This document shows positions 29,743-39,692 of a DNA stretch of 64,000 nucleotides, piece by piece. This DNA comes from Pseudanabaena sp. UWO311. GTDB taxonomy: Bacteria > Cyanobacteriota > Cyanobacteriia > Pseudanabaenales > Pseudanabaenaceae. Under the pieces are notes generated by a model. The model had not been told where the DNA came from. It saw only the letters and a list, made by a program, of their open reading frames with translations, and ran no database searches. The position numbers and the translations under genes were made by a program. The first letter of the stretch is position 1, and each line of letters opens with the position of its first letter. The stretch spans positions 248,001 through 312,000 of the forward strand of contig NZ_SJEE01000001.1 in the NCBI RefSeq assembly GCF_006937785.1, given 5' to 3'.

Positions 29743-32700
29743 ATGTACAGCACAGAAACAGAAATCCATGATCAGGCTTACCAATTTTTTAAGCAAGAAG
29801 CACCTGAATTTTTGCAAACGATTGAGACAGGCTTGCTCTGTTTGCGTGAAGATCGTAGCACCAATAATATCCATTCGATCATGCGAGCTGCTCACTCGAT
29901 CAAAGGCGGTTCCGCTAGCCTCAATCTCGAAGGTATCAAAACGGTCGCTCATCAATTAGAAGATGTATTCAGATCGCTATACCGTTTTGAAGGCGAGATT
30001 GATGCCGATGTAGAAGGTCTTTTGTTTCAAGCTTATGATTGCTTGCGTTTGCCATTGATGGATCAACTGCAATCAGGACAATACGACTCTGCTGCTGCGA
30101 TCGCAGCAGCAGAACCAGTATTTGAAGTGCTAAAGATGTATTTGGGTGATACAGATGAAGATGTTGAATTACCAACAGCGGCTGAGTTAGGTGTTGATAT
30201 TGTTCAGATCGTCTTTGAAGGTGATGTGCAACAGGGTCTTATCCGCTTACAAAATGTCCTAGCCAACCCTGAAGGCATACCTGTGGCTGGGGAAATTCGA
30301 GCGCAAATAGAAGTATTCAGCGGTATTGGTGAATTACTAAATCTGTCTGGGTTTAAAGCGATCGCCAATGCCACCCTAAAGGCTCTTGAAAATAATTCTG
30401 ACAATCCCATTTTGGTAGGTCAAGTTGCTGTTGCTAATTTTGAAGCTGCCCGTGATGAGGTTTTGGCTGGTGATCGCGCTCAAGGTGGGCAACCCAGTCC
30501 AGAGTTAATTGCCTTAACAAAATCTCATTTTCAAGCTAGTCAAACCCCATCTAGTCAGATTGAGACAATTCCAACATCAACAATTTCAGACTTGATGGAG
30601 GAGGATCCTTTTGAGGCAGATTTTGACAATGCTGACGATTGGTTCCAGTCTTTAGAGAATGAACTCAATGAGATTAATTTTCCAGATCCTAACTCAGAAC
30701 TAGAACTTGAAACACAGACTGATTTAGCCCCAGACAATTTCTTTGGTGATTCTCTAGAAGCAGAATTAGATTTATTTGCTGATAATCAAGAATTTGATCG
30801 TTTTGACGATATCGAAGTCATCAATTCTGAAAATCATACTGATTTATCAGAAACAAAAACAGAAAATGATGCATTTGATTTTGATGTTGATAATCTTGAT
30901 CAAGGTTTTGATATTTTTACTGAAACGATAGGTCAAAATGCCAATAATTCTATAGAAATAGATCGGTTTGAAGAAGGAGATGAAGTAGAAGAACTAGAGA
31001 AAATAGATCCGTTTGAAGAAGGAGATGAAGTAGAAGAACTAGAGAAAATAGATCCGTTTGAAGAAGGAGATGAAGTAGAAAAAGTATCAGATATATCTGC
31101 ACTCTCTAATTTCTTTGAACCTCAAGAAGCCTCATTAGCAAATACATCTTCTTCCAAATTAGCTGGAAATGAGCCACAGCTTCCCAAGACAATACCTGCT
31201 AATTATATTACCCAAGAGGCTGTCAGTACAACTAAAAATGCAATTCCTTCTATTGCCGAAACTATTCGCGTTGCAATACCCAGATTAGATCGATTAAATA
31301 ATTATTCTAGTGAATTAGTAACGCAAGATAATGCTTCAATTCTTCAAAATCAGCAGCTTCAAGCCAAAATTGAACGCATTCAAAAGCAATTTAAAGGTTT
31401 TGATCAGCTCTCTAAAAATTTACAAACTTGGCTTGATAAAGCGCAGCGATCGCAGGTTAGAACTCGAGAGATGACTGTAGATTCTCCTCATCCCGATACC
31501 TCAGAGACTAATGCGATCTCCAACAGCTTTTCCCCTTCTACGACTCTACTGGCAGATTTCGATCCATTATTAATGGATTCCTATAGCCATCTGCATAGTT
31601 TTATCCAAGAAGCGCTCGAAGATATTGCGCAAATGGATGAAGGGATGCGCGACATGACAGTTTTAATGCAACAGACGCAACAAACGCAAAGGCGCAAGCA
31701 GCAAATTCTCAAACAAGTACGTTATGACTTGCTGTGGTCGAGAATGTTGCCACTGGGAGATATTCTCAGCAGTTTGCCGCGCATGGTGCGGGAGATGTCA
31801 AACAAATATAACAAGCAGGTCAATCTAAAATTAATTGGGACAGGAACATTAGTTGATAAATCGATATTAGAAAAACTTTATGATCCCTTTGTACATCTAG
31901 TCCGTAATGCTTTCGATCATGGTACTGAACCAGCTCAAAATCGACTAGATCGAGGCAAGCCCTTGATTGCCAGTATTGAAATTCGTGCTTATTATCGCGG
32001 CAATCAAACCTATATCGAAATCAAAGATGATGGTCAAGGGATTAATCCCGATAAAGTCAAAGCAAAGGCGATCTCATCTGGTTTATTATCGTCTGAACAA
32101 GCCAATCAGATTACTGATGAAGAAGTTTATCAGTTTTTGTTTGAACCTAATTTTTCGACAGCGGCTGTAGTGTCTGAGCTCTCAGGTCGAGGGATGGGGC
32201 TATCGACTGTCCAAGAGCAAGTTCGTAGTCTTAAAGGTTCAATTGAAGTCAAGTCGGAACTAGGACAAGGTACGACTTTTACGATTAAACTACCGCTTAC
32301 TTTGAGCATTGCTAAGCTGATGATTTTCAGCATTCAAGAACGATTATTGGCGATCGCGATCGATAGCTTACTAGGTATTATCACCGTTGATAGTAATGAC
32401 ATTCAAATTATCCAAGGTAATGAGTTCTATCGTTTTGAAGATCGGTTAGTTCCTTTATATCCAATATCTTTATTTGCTGATGGTTATCCATTGCCCAAGC
32501 AGTCCCTAGATATGTTTAACACGGAGTCATTTACGGAAGAGAATCAGACTACCTTACTGCTTTTTTCTGATGGCGAGCAAGTTGTAGCTCTCCCTATTGA
32601 TCGGGTGCTTAATGAGCAGGAGTTAGCGATTAAACCTTTTGGAAAAGCAATCACACCGCCACCTTATTTATACGGTTGTACAGTTTTGGGCAATGGAACA

Positions 32701-33198
32701 CTTGTACCCGTAATTGATAGTTCAGTTTTGCTCTCTATCAAACAGTCTACCAAATCCTTGCTATCAGCATCGCCATCCGCAGACGCATCTACTAACACAC
32801 CTTTATTGGAAGCAAAGCCTGTTGCGCCTAAGCGAAAAACAATCTTAATTGTGGATGATTCACTCACTGTTCGCCAAGCACTGTATTTGACCTTAGAAAA
32901 ATACGGCTATCAAGTGATTCAAGCTGGTGATGGACGCGAAGCTCTCGAAAAGCTTGCTAGATCTTCTGAAATTCAAGCAGTGTTGTGTGATGTGGAAATG
33001 CCGAACATGAATGGATTTGAATTTTTAGCTGCTTGTGGTAAAGATGTCCGTTATCGAAAGATACCTGTAGCCATGCTTACTTCCCGCAGCGGTGCTAAGC
33101 ATCGCGGCGTTGCTCAAATGCTAGGGGCTTCAGGATATCTCACCAAACCCTATTTAGAGCAAGAATTAATCAAAACTATCCAAGGGCTAATCGTATAG
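29743..33198 (+). CDS. CheA-type hybrid histidine kinase (Hpt, HATPase, CheW-like, REC)
   Basis: MRAAHSIKGGSASLNLEGI (Hpt); HLVRNAFDHGTEPAQNR and GRGMGLSTVQEQV; TILIVDDSLTVRQALYLTLEKYGY. Confidence 0.93.
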   Translation: MYSTETEIHDQAYQFFKQEAPEFLQTIETGLLCLREDRSTNNIHSIMRAAHSIKGGSASLNLEGIKTVAHQLEDVFRSLYRFEGEIDADVEGLLFQAYDCLRLPLMDQLQSGQYDSAAAIAAAEPVFEVLKMYLGDTDEDVELPTAAELGVDIVQIVFEGDVQQGLIRLQNVLANPEGIPVAGEIRAQIEVFSGIGELLNLSGFKAIANATLKALENNSDNPILVGQVAVANFEAARDEVLAGDRAQGGQPSPELIALTKSHFQASQTPSSQIETIPTSTISDLMEEDPFEADFDNADDWFQSLENELNEINFPDPNSELELETQTDLAPDNFFGDSLEAELDLFADNQEFDRFDDIEVINSENHTDLSETKTENDAFDFDVDNLDQGFDIFTETIGQNANNSIEIDRFEEGDEVEELEKIDPFEEGDEVEELEKIDPFEEGDEVEKVSDISALSNFFEPQEASLANTSSSKLAGNEPQLPKTIPANYITQEAVSTTKNAIPSIAETIRVAIPRLDRLNNYSSELVTQDNASILQNQQLQAKIERIQKQFKGFDQLSKNLQTWLDKAQRSQVRTREMTVDSPHPDTSETNAISNSFSPSTTLLADFDPLLMDSYSHLHSFIQEALEDIAQMDEGMRDMTVLMQQTQQTQRRKQQILKQVRYDLLWSRMLPLGDILSSLPRMVREMSNKYNKQVNLKLIGTGTLVDKSILEKLYDPFVHLVRNAFDHGTEPAQNRLDRGKPLIASIEIRAYYRGNQTYIEIKDDGQGINPDKVKAKAISSGLLSSEQANQITDEEVYQFLFEPNFSTAAVVSELSGRGMGLSTVQEQVRSLKGSIEVKSELGQGTTFTIKLPLTLSIAKLMIFSIQERLLAIAIDSLLGIITVDSNDIQIIQGNEFYRFEDRLVPLYPISLFADGYPLPKQSLDMFNTESFTEENQTTLLLFSDGEQVVALPIDRVLNEQELAIKPFGKAITPPPYLYGCTVLGNGTLVPVIDSSVLLSIKQSTKSLLSASPSADASTNTPLLEAKPVAPKRKTILIVDDSLTVRQALYLTLEKYGYQVIQAGDGREALEKLARSSEIQAVLCDVEMPNMNGFEFLAACGKDVRYRKIPVAMLTSRSGAKHRGVAQMLGASGYLTKPYLEQELIKTIQGLIV
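30967..31083 (+). repeat. 45-bp in-frame tandem repeat (2.6 copies) inside cheA-like gene
   Basis: Encodes FEEGDEVEELEKIDP FEEGDEVEELEKIDP FEEGDEVEK. Confidence 0.95.
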
Positions 33199-33255
33199 GC
33201 GGCTCGAATCTCTTCCTATATCAGATTTCACTATCCGAATTAATAATTAAGTACT

Positions 33256-33711
33256 ATGCTCAGCAACAAAAAAAAAGTAGAAACGCTTAAATTCCTGATC
33301 TTCACGATGGCAGACCTCAATTTAGCGATCGGCATTGAGAGTGTGGTGCGAATTATCCCTTTACCTAAAATTCATCGTAGTGGTGATAAATTATTGGGAA
33401 TAGCGAACTATGAAGATCAAGAGGTTTTAGTCATTGATTTGTACAAGCGAATCTATGGTAAGGAGATAAATCTAGCTAAAGGCTTTTTGGTAATTTTTTC
33501 GGGTCTAAACTCTTTGTTTGGCATTACGATCGCCAACTTACCAAATGTGGAGAATGTTTCTGTAAATAGTTTGCAGCCAATACCATCTGCATATCGCGAG
33601 CTTGACACATTAGGAATTGCTAGTCACACAATGCAAGTCTCCATTAAAAGATCTAATCCACAAACTGTATTTCTACTAGATTCCGAACTGTTGCTAAAAA
33701 TGGCAGCTTAG
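33256..33711 (+). CDS. CheW domain-containing protein
   Basis: LNLAIGIESVVRIIPLPKIHRSGDKLLGIANYEDQEVLVIDLYKRIYG; end of the che cluster. Confidence 0.75.
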   Translation: MLSNKKKVETLKFLIFTMADLNLAIGIESVVRIIPLPKIHRSGDKLLGIANYEDQEVLVIDLYKRIYGKEINLAKGFLVIFSGLNSLFGITIANLPNVENVSVNSLQPIPSAYRELDTLGIASHTMQVSIKRSNPQTVFLLDSELLLKMAA

Positions 33712-33751
33712 CAGCCTGTCGGAGCATTGATTTCTGTCAAATAAGATTTAC

Positions 33752-33828
33752 TGTAGGGTGCGTTAGCCATAGCGTAACGCACCGTCTGGACTTTGATGGT
33801 GCGTTACGCTGCGCTAACTCACCCTACA
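33752..33828. repeat. GTAGGGTGCGTTA-type long hairpin repeat
   Basis: TGTAGGGTGCGTTAGC...AGCGTAACGCACC ... GGTGCGTTACGCT...GCTAACTCACCCTACA. Confidence 0.85.
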
Positions 33829-33846
33829 ACTAACTTAACTGCCGCC

Positions 33847-33885
33847 AAAAAGAGCAAGTGTTGCGAAGCAACACTTGCTCTTTTT
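33847..33885. terminator. bidirectional hairpin terminator downstream of argD
   Basis: AAAAAGAGCAAGTGTTGC-GAA-GCAACACTTGCTCTTTTT. Confidence 0.9.
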
Positions 33886-33888
33886 TAT

Positions 33889-35148
33889 CTAGAAAGCAGC
33901 GATCGCCTTTTCGACGATGGCTAAAGCTTGGTCAATCTCCTCAGCAGAGACGATCAGAGGTGGCACAAAGCGCACCACTTTCACACCCGCAGGAACTAGC
34001 AGCAAACCATTTTCAATTCCTGCCGCAACCACATCACGAGCTTGGATATTGCTAGACTCTTGCAAAACTAACCCATCGATTAAGCCCCAGCCACGGACTG
34101 AAGCAATATGCTGAGGATAGCGATCGCAAATAGCTTGTAGTCCAGTTCGCAATTGCTGACCACGCTCTCTCGCATTGGCAATCAAATTATCCTGAACCAT
34201 CGTGCTACAAACGGCTAAGGCAACCGCACAGACAAAAGGATTACCACCGAAGGTACTCGCATGATCCCCAGCCTCAAACACATCGCAATGCGCCTTACAC
34301 ATCATCGCGCCAATGGGAATGCCGCCGCCTAATCCCTTTGCTGAAGTGAAGATATCGGGCTGAATGCCAAGATTTTCATAACCCCAGAGCATTCCACTAC
34401 GTCCCATACCAACTTGAACTTCATCAATAATTAACAGAATTTTCTTCTCGTCACAGATTTCACGAACCCGCGCAAAGTAAGCGCGATCGCCAGGATTTAC
34501 ACCACCTTCACCTTGTAGTGGTTCGAGCATGATCGCGCAAAGTCTACCTTCATACTTTTTGACAGCATCTTCAAGGGCGGCAATGTCGTTATATTTAATG
34601 TAGTCAAATCCTTGGACAAGGGGCGCAAAATTCTTGTGGTATTTAGGTTGCCCCGTTGCTGTGACAGTAGCAAGGGTACGTCCGTGAAAACTAGCATTTG
34701 CGGTTAAAATCAAGGGATCTTCAATGCCGAGCTTAGTATGGGCATACTTACGAGCTAATTTGATTGCGCCTTCATTTGCCTCAGCACCAGAGTTACAGAA
34801 AAAAGCCTTATCCGCACAAGAGTTTTGTACCAGCCATTTAGCCAATTGACCTTGAGGCGCAAAATAGAACAAATTAGAGGCATGGTGTAGAGTTTGGATT
34901 TGTTCAGTTACGGCTTTGACCATTGCGGGATGCGCATGTCCCAACGTACAAGTAGCAATGCCCGCTACAAAATCCAAATATTCTTTACCTGTGCTGTCCC
35001 AGACTCGGCAACCTGCGCCTCGCTCTAAGGCGATCGGGAAGCGAGCATAGGTACTCATCACATATTGATTAAACTCGGAAATAGGATCAGTTGAAACCTG
35101 AGTATCTGCCTGAACTTGAGATTGTACTTCTAACGTAGTTGGAGACAT
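33889..35148 (-). CDS. argD: acetylornithine aminotransferase
   Basis: GKEYLDFVAGIATCTLGHAHPAMVKAV, FFCNSGAEANEGAIKLARKY, LLIIDEVQVGMGRSG, TSAKGLGGGIPIGAM. Confidence 0.93.
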   Translation of the reverse strand: MSPTTLEVQSQVQADTQVSTDPISEFNQYVMSTYARFPIALERGAGCRVWDSTGKEYLDFVAGIATCTLGHAHPAMVKAVTEQIQTLHHASNLFYFAPQGQLAKWLVQNSCADKAFFCNSGAEANEGAIKLARKYAHTKLGIEDPLILTANASFHGRTLATVTATGQPKYHKNFAPLVQGFDYIKYNDIAALEDAVKKYEGRLCAIMLEPLQGEGGVNPGDRAYFARVREICDEKKILLIIDEVQVGMGRSGMLWGYENLGIQPDIFTSAKGLGGGIPIGAMMCKAHCDVFEAGDHASTFGGNPFVCAVALAVCSTMVQDNLIANARERGQQLRTGLQAICDRYPQHIASVRGWGLIDGLVLQESSNIQARDVVAAGIENGLLLVPAGVKVVRFVPPLIVSAEEIDQALAIVEKAIAAF

Positions 35149-35232
35149 GGATAAAAATGTGATAATGCTGTTAATTTCATTATGAATGATACGAGAGTTT
35201 TCGTAAGTACTTCTGTAGTGGAATTAGCTAAT

Positions 35233-35293
35233 AAACCCAAAATTTTTATTGAAAGTTTTACTTTGTAAAACTTTCAATAAAAATTTTGGGTTT
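35233..35293. repeat. perfect palindrome, 29-bp arms, TTT loop, divergent intergenic region
   Basis: AAACCCAAAATTTTTATTGAAAGTTTTAC-TTT-reverse complement. Confidence 0.95.
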
Positions 35294-35347
35294 TACTTCA
35301 GCGCTTTGCGCTGTAATGATATTGCAGTAGTCGCGGTAGGAAAAAAT

Positions 35348-37030
35348 ATGCCATATATTATTCAAAGTCAAGGTACTCCCCATGAGCGCATCTGCGATCT
35401 ACGACATGGTGTAAATACGATCGGGCGGGGACTAGATAACAGTATCGTCGTCGAAGATGATGCGCGAAGTCTTTCGCGGCATCATGCGGAAATTCAGGTA
35501 ACAGATAAAGGCTTATATGTTACGGACTTGAATAGTAGTAATGGCACTTTTGTTAATCAGGTCAAGATTATCCAACAAAAGTTAAACCATGGTGATTTAG
35601 TTCAGTTTGGTAGTGTCGTATTTAGATTAGTTGACGAGTCACAATCTGCGGATGATTCTGCTAGTCAAAAAGTAGTTCCAAATTCAGGCTTATCGATTTT
35701 AATGAGAGTTTCTCCAGAGAAATCTCGTGTAAATATGCAAGATTTGCTAAAACAGCAGAAGTTAACAACATCAGGCTCAGTGTTGATGATTCAGGGTACA
35801 GACGAGGTACAGAGGACATCAGCAAAGCTAAGAGTTTTACTAGAGGTTAGCCAAGAATTAGCATCTCCTGAAGCTTACTCAGCTCTACCTGAAAAGATTT
35901 TAGAATTATTACTAAAAATCATGTCAGTTGATCGCGCAGTCTTATTATTAGTCGATGAAAAAACTGGACTACTAGAACCAAAAGCCTATAGATTTAGCAA
36001 TCCTAACTCCACAGCCGATCTTGATTTTTATAGTCGTAAAATTACTAATTTTGTATTTCAACAGGGAGATGCGATTATCAGTGATGACGCTTCGCTTGAT
36101 CGCCGTTTTGATAGTTCGCAATCTATCATTCAACAATCGATTCAAGCTGCGATGTGTGCGCCATTAAGACCCAGAGATCAGACAATCGGTGTTCTGTATG
36201 TGGATAATTTATCCCGTGGTCATGCCTACAATAAAGAAGATTTAGAGTTTTTAAGCAGCTTAGCGAATCAGGCTGCGATCGCGATCGAAAATGCTAACCT
36301 CTATCGCAACATGCAATCAGAAGTAATTCGTCGCACTAAATTAGAGCGATTTTTCCCCGCCGCAGTCAGTCAAAAGATCGAAGAAGGTTGGGATCTAAAT
36401 CGGATTATCGAAACGGAAGTGACCGCTCTGTTTTCTGATATTAGTGGGTTCACAGAAATGACTGCACCAATGCAGCCCCGTAAGGTTCTCGAATTTTTGA
36501 ATGAATATTTCAAAGTAATGGTCGAAGATATCGTCTTCCCATTTGGTGGCACATTAGAGAAATATATCGCTGATGCCCTTTTAGCAGTGTGGGGTTCACC
36601 CTATCGAAAAGATGATGATGCAATCATGGCGGTGAATGCTGCGATCGCAATGCAATGGGCGATGAAAGAGTTAAATGAACAGTGGACAGAACAAGGACGC
36701 GATCTGCAAATCCAGATTCACATTGGGCTAAATACGGGGATGGTCGCTGCTGGAAATATAGGATCTGAGAATCTCATTCAGTACACTAATATTGGCGACA
36801 CCATGAATGTGGCGAGCCGAATTTGTACAGCCGCAAAAGCTGGAGAAGTCTTTATTTCTGAAAGTACAAGGACTCATATTGCCATTCATAATCTACCGCT
36901 AGAGAAGCTAGACCTAATTAAGGTGAAAGGAAAAGAAGAGCCATTACAGCTATATCGAGTCCTTTGGGAAAATGTTGATATTAAAGAAATGCTTAGTAAA
37001 ACCAAAACTAGTTTTTCGAGTTTGCCCTAG
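35348..37030 (+). CDS. FHA-GAF-adenylate/guanylate cyclase
   Basis: FHA NTIGRGLDNSIVVEDDARSLSRHHAEIQV; GAF; cyclase ALFSDISGFTEMT...YIADALLAVWGSP...NIGDTMNVASRI. Start moved from 35249 because the first 33 codons lie over a palindrome. Confidence 0.9.
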   Translation: MPYIIQSQGTPHERICDLRHGVNTIGRGLDNSIVVEDDARSLSRHHAEIQVTDKGLYVTDLNSSNGTFVNQVKIIQQKLNHGDLVQFGSVVFRLVDESQSADDSASQKVVPNSGLSILMRVSPEKSRVNMQDLLKQQKLTTSGSVLMIQGTDEVQRTSAKLRVLLEVSQELASPEAYSALPEKILELLLKIMSVDRAVLLLVDEKTGLLEPKAYRFSNPNSTADLDFYSRKITNFVFQQGDAIISDDASLDRRFDSSQSIIQQSIQAAMCAPLRPRDQTIGVLYVDNLSRGHAYNKEDLEFLSSLANQAAIAIENANLYRNMQSEVIRRTKLERFFPAAVSQKIEEGWDLNRIIETEVTALFSDISGFTEMTAPMQPRKVLEFLNEYFKVMVEDIVFPFGGTLEKYIADALLAVWGSPYRKDDDAIMAVNAAIAMQWAMKELNEQWTEQGRDLQIQIHIGLNTGMVAAGNIGSENLIQYTNIGDTMNVASRICTAAKAGEVFISESTRTHIAIHNLPLEKLDLIKVKGKEEPLQLYRVLWENVDIKEMLSKTKTSFSSLP

Positions 37031-37049
37031 CATTTGACAGCAATTTCCG

Positions 37050-37108
37050 ATCAAACCCAAATAAATGAAGGCGGCGCTTCGCGCCGCCTTCATTTATTTG
37101 GGTTTGAT
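37050..37108. repeat. perfect palindrome, 28-bp arms, TTC loop
   Basis: ATCAAACCCAAATAAATGAAGGCGGCGC-TTC-reverse complement. Confidence 0.95.
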
Positions 37109-37273
37109 GCCCTAAGCAAAACTTTCATTGCTATAGTCACAAAAAAAGTCGGGGATCTGGGCATTTATAGGTTTCTTTCGCTGACCTACTTAAAGTGGCG
37201 CAGCGCTTACACACGAATTTAGATTAATATAGCTGAAGAGTAAATGCCCCAAATTGACTAGCAACTTTGATCT

Positions 37274-38302
37274 ATGACAACTGCAAACCAAGGAAATCGA
37301 TCTTTCTGGCGCTTGATCATAAATGACACCACGGGTTTTGTGGTGAAGCGACTCGGACAGGCAGTTATTGTCGTTTTAGGTGTGTCAATTTTAAGTTTTT
37401 TTGCAATTACTAAGTCCCCTGGTAATTGCTTCTCAGATCTACGAAACAATCCTAATACTCCGAAAAAGACAATCGAGCAGTTGGAAAAGCAACTGAACTA
37501 CGATAAACCTGAAGCAATCCAATATCTTTTGTGGTTGCAGAATACGTTAGGTGGGGATTTAGGAGTGCGTTGCCAAGGTTTAGCACCTGTCACACCGCTA
37601 ATTGTTGAGCGGGCTGGCAATACACTTTTGATGTCTATTGTGTCCCTGCTCACGACATGGCTGTTAGCAATTCCCCTCGGTATTTACAGTGCGGTTAAAC
37701 AAAATACTTGGAGCGATCGCCTAATTCAAATAGTAAGCTACGCTACCCAAGGTTTTCCCAGCTTTGTTTTGGCAATCCTCTTACTGATGTTGGCTCAAAA
37801 TACTGGCTGGTTTCCTGTGGGAGGTATGACGAGTATTAACTTTGCGGAGCTATCTCCTTTTGGGAAGTTTCTCGATATTTCCCACCACATGATTTTGCCG
37901 ATCTTGACTTTGACTGTGGTTAGCTTTGCGGGATTACAAAGAATTATGCGCGGTAGTTTACTGGACGTGTTGCGTCAGGACTATATCAAAACTGCCCGTG
38001 CCAAAGGATTACCAGAGAATAAAGTGATCTACGTCCATGCACTGCGTAATGCGATCAATCCTTTGCTTACTTTATTAGGATTTGAATTTGGGGGACTATT
38101 AGGTGGTGCATTTATTACTGAATTCTTTTTTAGCTGGCCAGGGTTAGGAAAGCTTCTCTTAGATGCAACTAAAGAAAAAGATACTAATCTGGTCATGGCG
38201 GGGCTGATGTTAGGGACTTTGATGCTAGTCGTTGGCAATCTTATTGGTGACTTATTACTCAAAGCCGTCGATCCACGCATCAAGCTTGATGATATGGAAT
38301 AA
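37274..38302 (+). CDS. ABC transporter permease (DppB/OppB type)
   Basis: RIMRGSLLDVLRQDYIKTARAKGLPENKVIYVHALRNAINPLLTLLG (EAA loop). Confidence 0.92.
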   Translation: MTTANQGNRSFWRLIINDTTGFVVKRLGQAVIVVLGVSILSFFAITKSPGNCFSDLRNNPNTPKKTIEQLEKQLNYDKPEAIQYLLWLQNTLGGDLGVRCQGLAPVTPLIVERAGNTLLMSIVSLLTTWLLAIPLGIYSAVKQNTWSDRLIQIVSYATQGFPSFVLAILLLMLAQNTGWFPVGGMTSINFAELSPFGKFLDISHHMILPILTLTVVSFAGLQRIMRGSLLDVLRQDYIKTARAKGLPENKVIYVHALRNAINPLLTLLGFEFGGLLGGAFITEFFFSWPGLGKLLLDATKEKDTNLVMAGLMLGTLMLVVGNLIGDLLLKAVDPRIKLDDME

Positions 38303-38330
38303 AAAAGCGGCGCAATGCGCCGCTTTTTTA
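38300..38330. terminator. bidirectional hairpin terminator
   Basis: TAAAAAAGCGGCGC-AAT-GCGCCGCTTTTTTA. Confidence 0.92.
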
Positions 38331-38346
38331 TTCTCAAAAATTGGTA

Positions 38347-38823
38347 TTAAAGAATATTTGAGATGATGTCAAGAATCACATTTTTAATTGGATCAATCAC
38401 AATCACATTGGAGCCTACGACAATAATATTCGTATTAGCAGGTAAATTGACGTAGTTTACAACAGATACAGGAAGTAAGACTTTCTTAGCGATACCAGGG
38501 GGGAGCCCTTTCCCACGGGCTAGATTTTTCTGAATCCCTGGGGGTAAAGAACTGACTTGAGTGTAGATTTGCTGACGTAACATGTTATTGATTAGATAGC
38601 TATAGGTACTTGTCCCACGGATAATCTCTACGATTTGAGTCCGTTGAATTGTAGTCAGACTGATTGTTTCTATTGATGTGGTCGTCGTGGTTACAGTAGT
38701 TACGGCATCTTTCTCAGGCTTAACTTTATTTGGCTTTTTTGCTTCGACTGTACTAGCTAGTAAAGTGCTGCTCCCCAAAGTTAGAATGCACAGTAATAAA
38801 GCGGATTTTTGCTGCCAGTGCAT
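38347..38823 (-). CDS. secreted hypothetical protein
   Basis: MHWQQKSALLLCILTLGSSTLLASTVEA signal peptide; no domain recognised. Confidence 0.55.
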   Translation of the reverse strand: MHWQQKSALLLCILTLGSSTLLASTVEAKKPNKVKPEKDAVTTVTTTTTSIETISLTTIQRTQIVEIIRGTSTYSYLINNMLRQQIYTQVSSLPPGIQKNLARGKGLPPGIAKKVLLPVSVVNYVNLPANTNIIVVGSNVIVIDPIKNVILDIISNIL

Positions 38824-39005
38824 AATTAATCTATCTCCATAGTTTTAAGAGTCAACACAATCTCTCGTTACTACATAGACTCCTAAATTTTTAATTTGTT
38901 CCTTTTAAGACACAAAGACTAGCAATAGCAGAAATGCACAGCTGTAAAGCATGAAGCCATAGCGATAATTGCTAAAATCTATAAAGCTGTCGCTTATGGT
39001 TAGCA

Positions 39006-39653
39006 ATGTTTCCTTTACATGATGATAATCCGACTCAAGATACTTCCATAGTTGTCTATGTGCTGATCTTAATAAATGTGCTTATTTATGGATATCAAGC
39101 TAGTTTGCCAAATTTTCAACTGGGAGAATGGTTTGGAAATTGGGCGCTATTTCCCAAAGAATTAATTGCTAATCCTGCAAAAGGGGCAATTGCACTAGTA
39201 TCATCACAGTTTCTCCATGGCAATATTTTCCATTTAGTTGGGAACATGTGGTTTCTCTATCTATTTGGCAATCATCTCGAAGACCAACTTGGGCATTGGA
39301 AATTTTTGTTTTTTTACTTGTTTTGTGGAGTTGTTGCAGGAGTTGGTCAAGTGATCACTGCACCAATGTCTTTGGTTCCGATGGTGGGAGCTAGTGGCGC
39401 GATCTCAGGTGTAATGGGTGCATATCTAATTCGCTTCCCCCGCGCAAGGATTTTGAGCTTAGTATTTTTAGGTTTTTTTGTAACGGCAATTCCGATTCCT
39501 GCGGCAGTATTTTTGGGACTATGGATTGCAGGTCAAACTGTTTATGCGGCTATGGCGAATCCTAATTTACCAGGGGTGGCTTATTTGGCTCACATTAGCG
39601 GCTTTGCGATCGGAGCGATCGCCATGCTTTTATTCTCAAAACGAAAAAGATAA
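39006..39653 (+). CDS. rhomboid family intramembrane protease
   Basis: HGNIFHLVGNMWFLYLFGNHLEDQLG, MVGASGAISGVMGAYL, AHISGFAIG. Confidence 0.93.
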   Translation: MFPLHDDNPTQDTSIVVYVLILINVLIYGYQASLPNFQLGEWFGNWALFPKELIANPAKGAIALVSSQFLHGNIFHLVGNMWFLYLFGNHLEDQLGHWKFLFFYLFCGVVAGVGQVITAPMSLVPMVGASGAISGVMGAYLIRFPRARILSLVFLGFFVTAIPIPAAVFLGLWIAGQTVYAAMANPNLPGVAYLAHISGFAIGAIAMLLFSKRKR

Positions 39654-39686
39654 AGGGCGGCGCAAAGCGCCGCCCTTTATCTTTTT
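39644..39686. terminator. bidirectional hairpin terminator overlapping rhomboid stop
   Basis: AAAAAGATAAAGGGCGGCGC-AAA-GCGCCGCCCTTTATCTTTTT; TAA stop at 39651-39653 lies in the arm. Confidence 0.93.
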
Positions 39687-39692
39687 TGTTGG

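Noticed and set aside
37274-38302. Complete peptide/nickel ABC transporter operon
   Set aside because: Only one permease gene is present; the neighbouring genes are unrelated.
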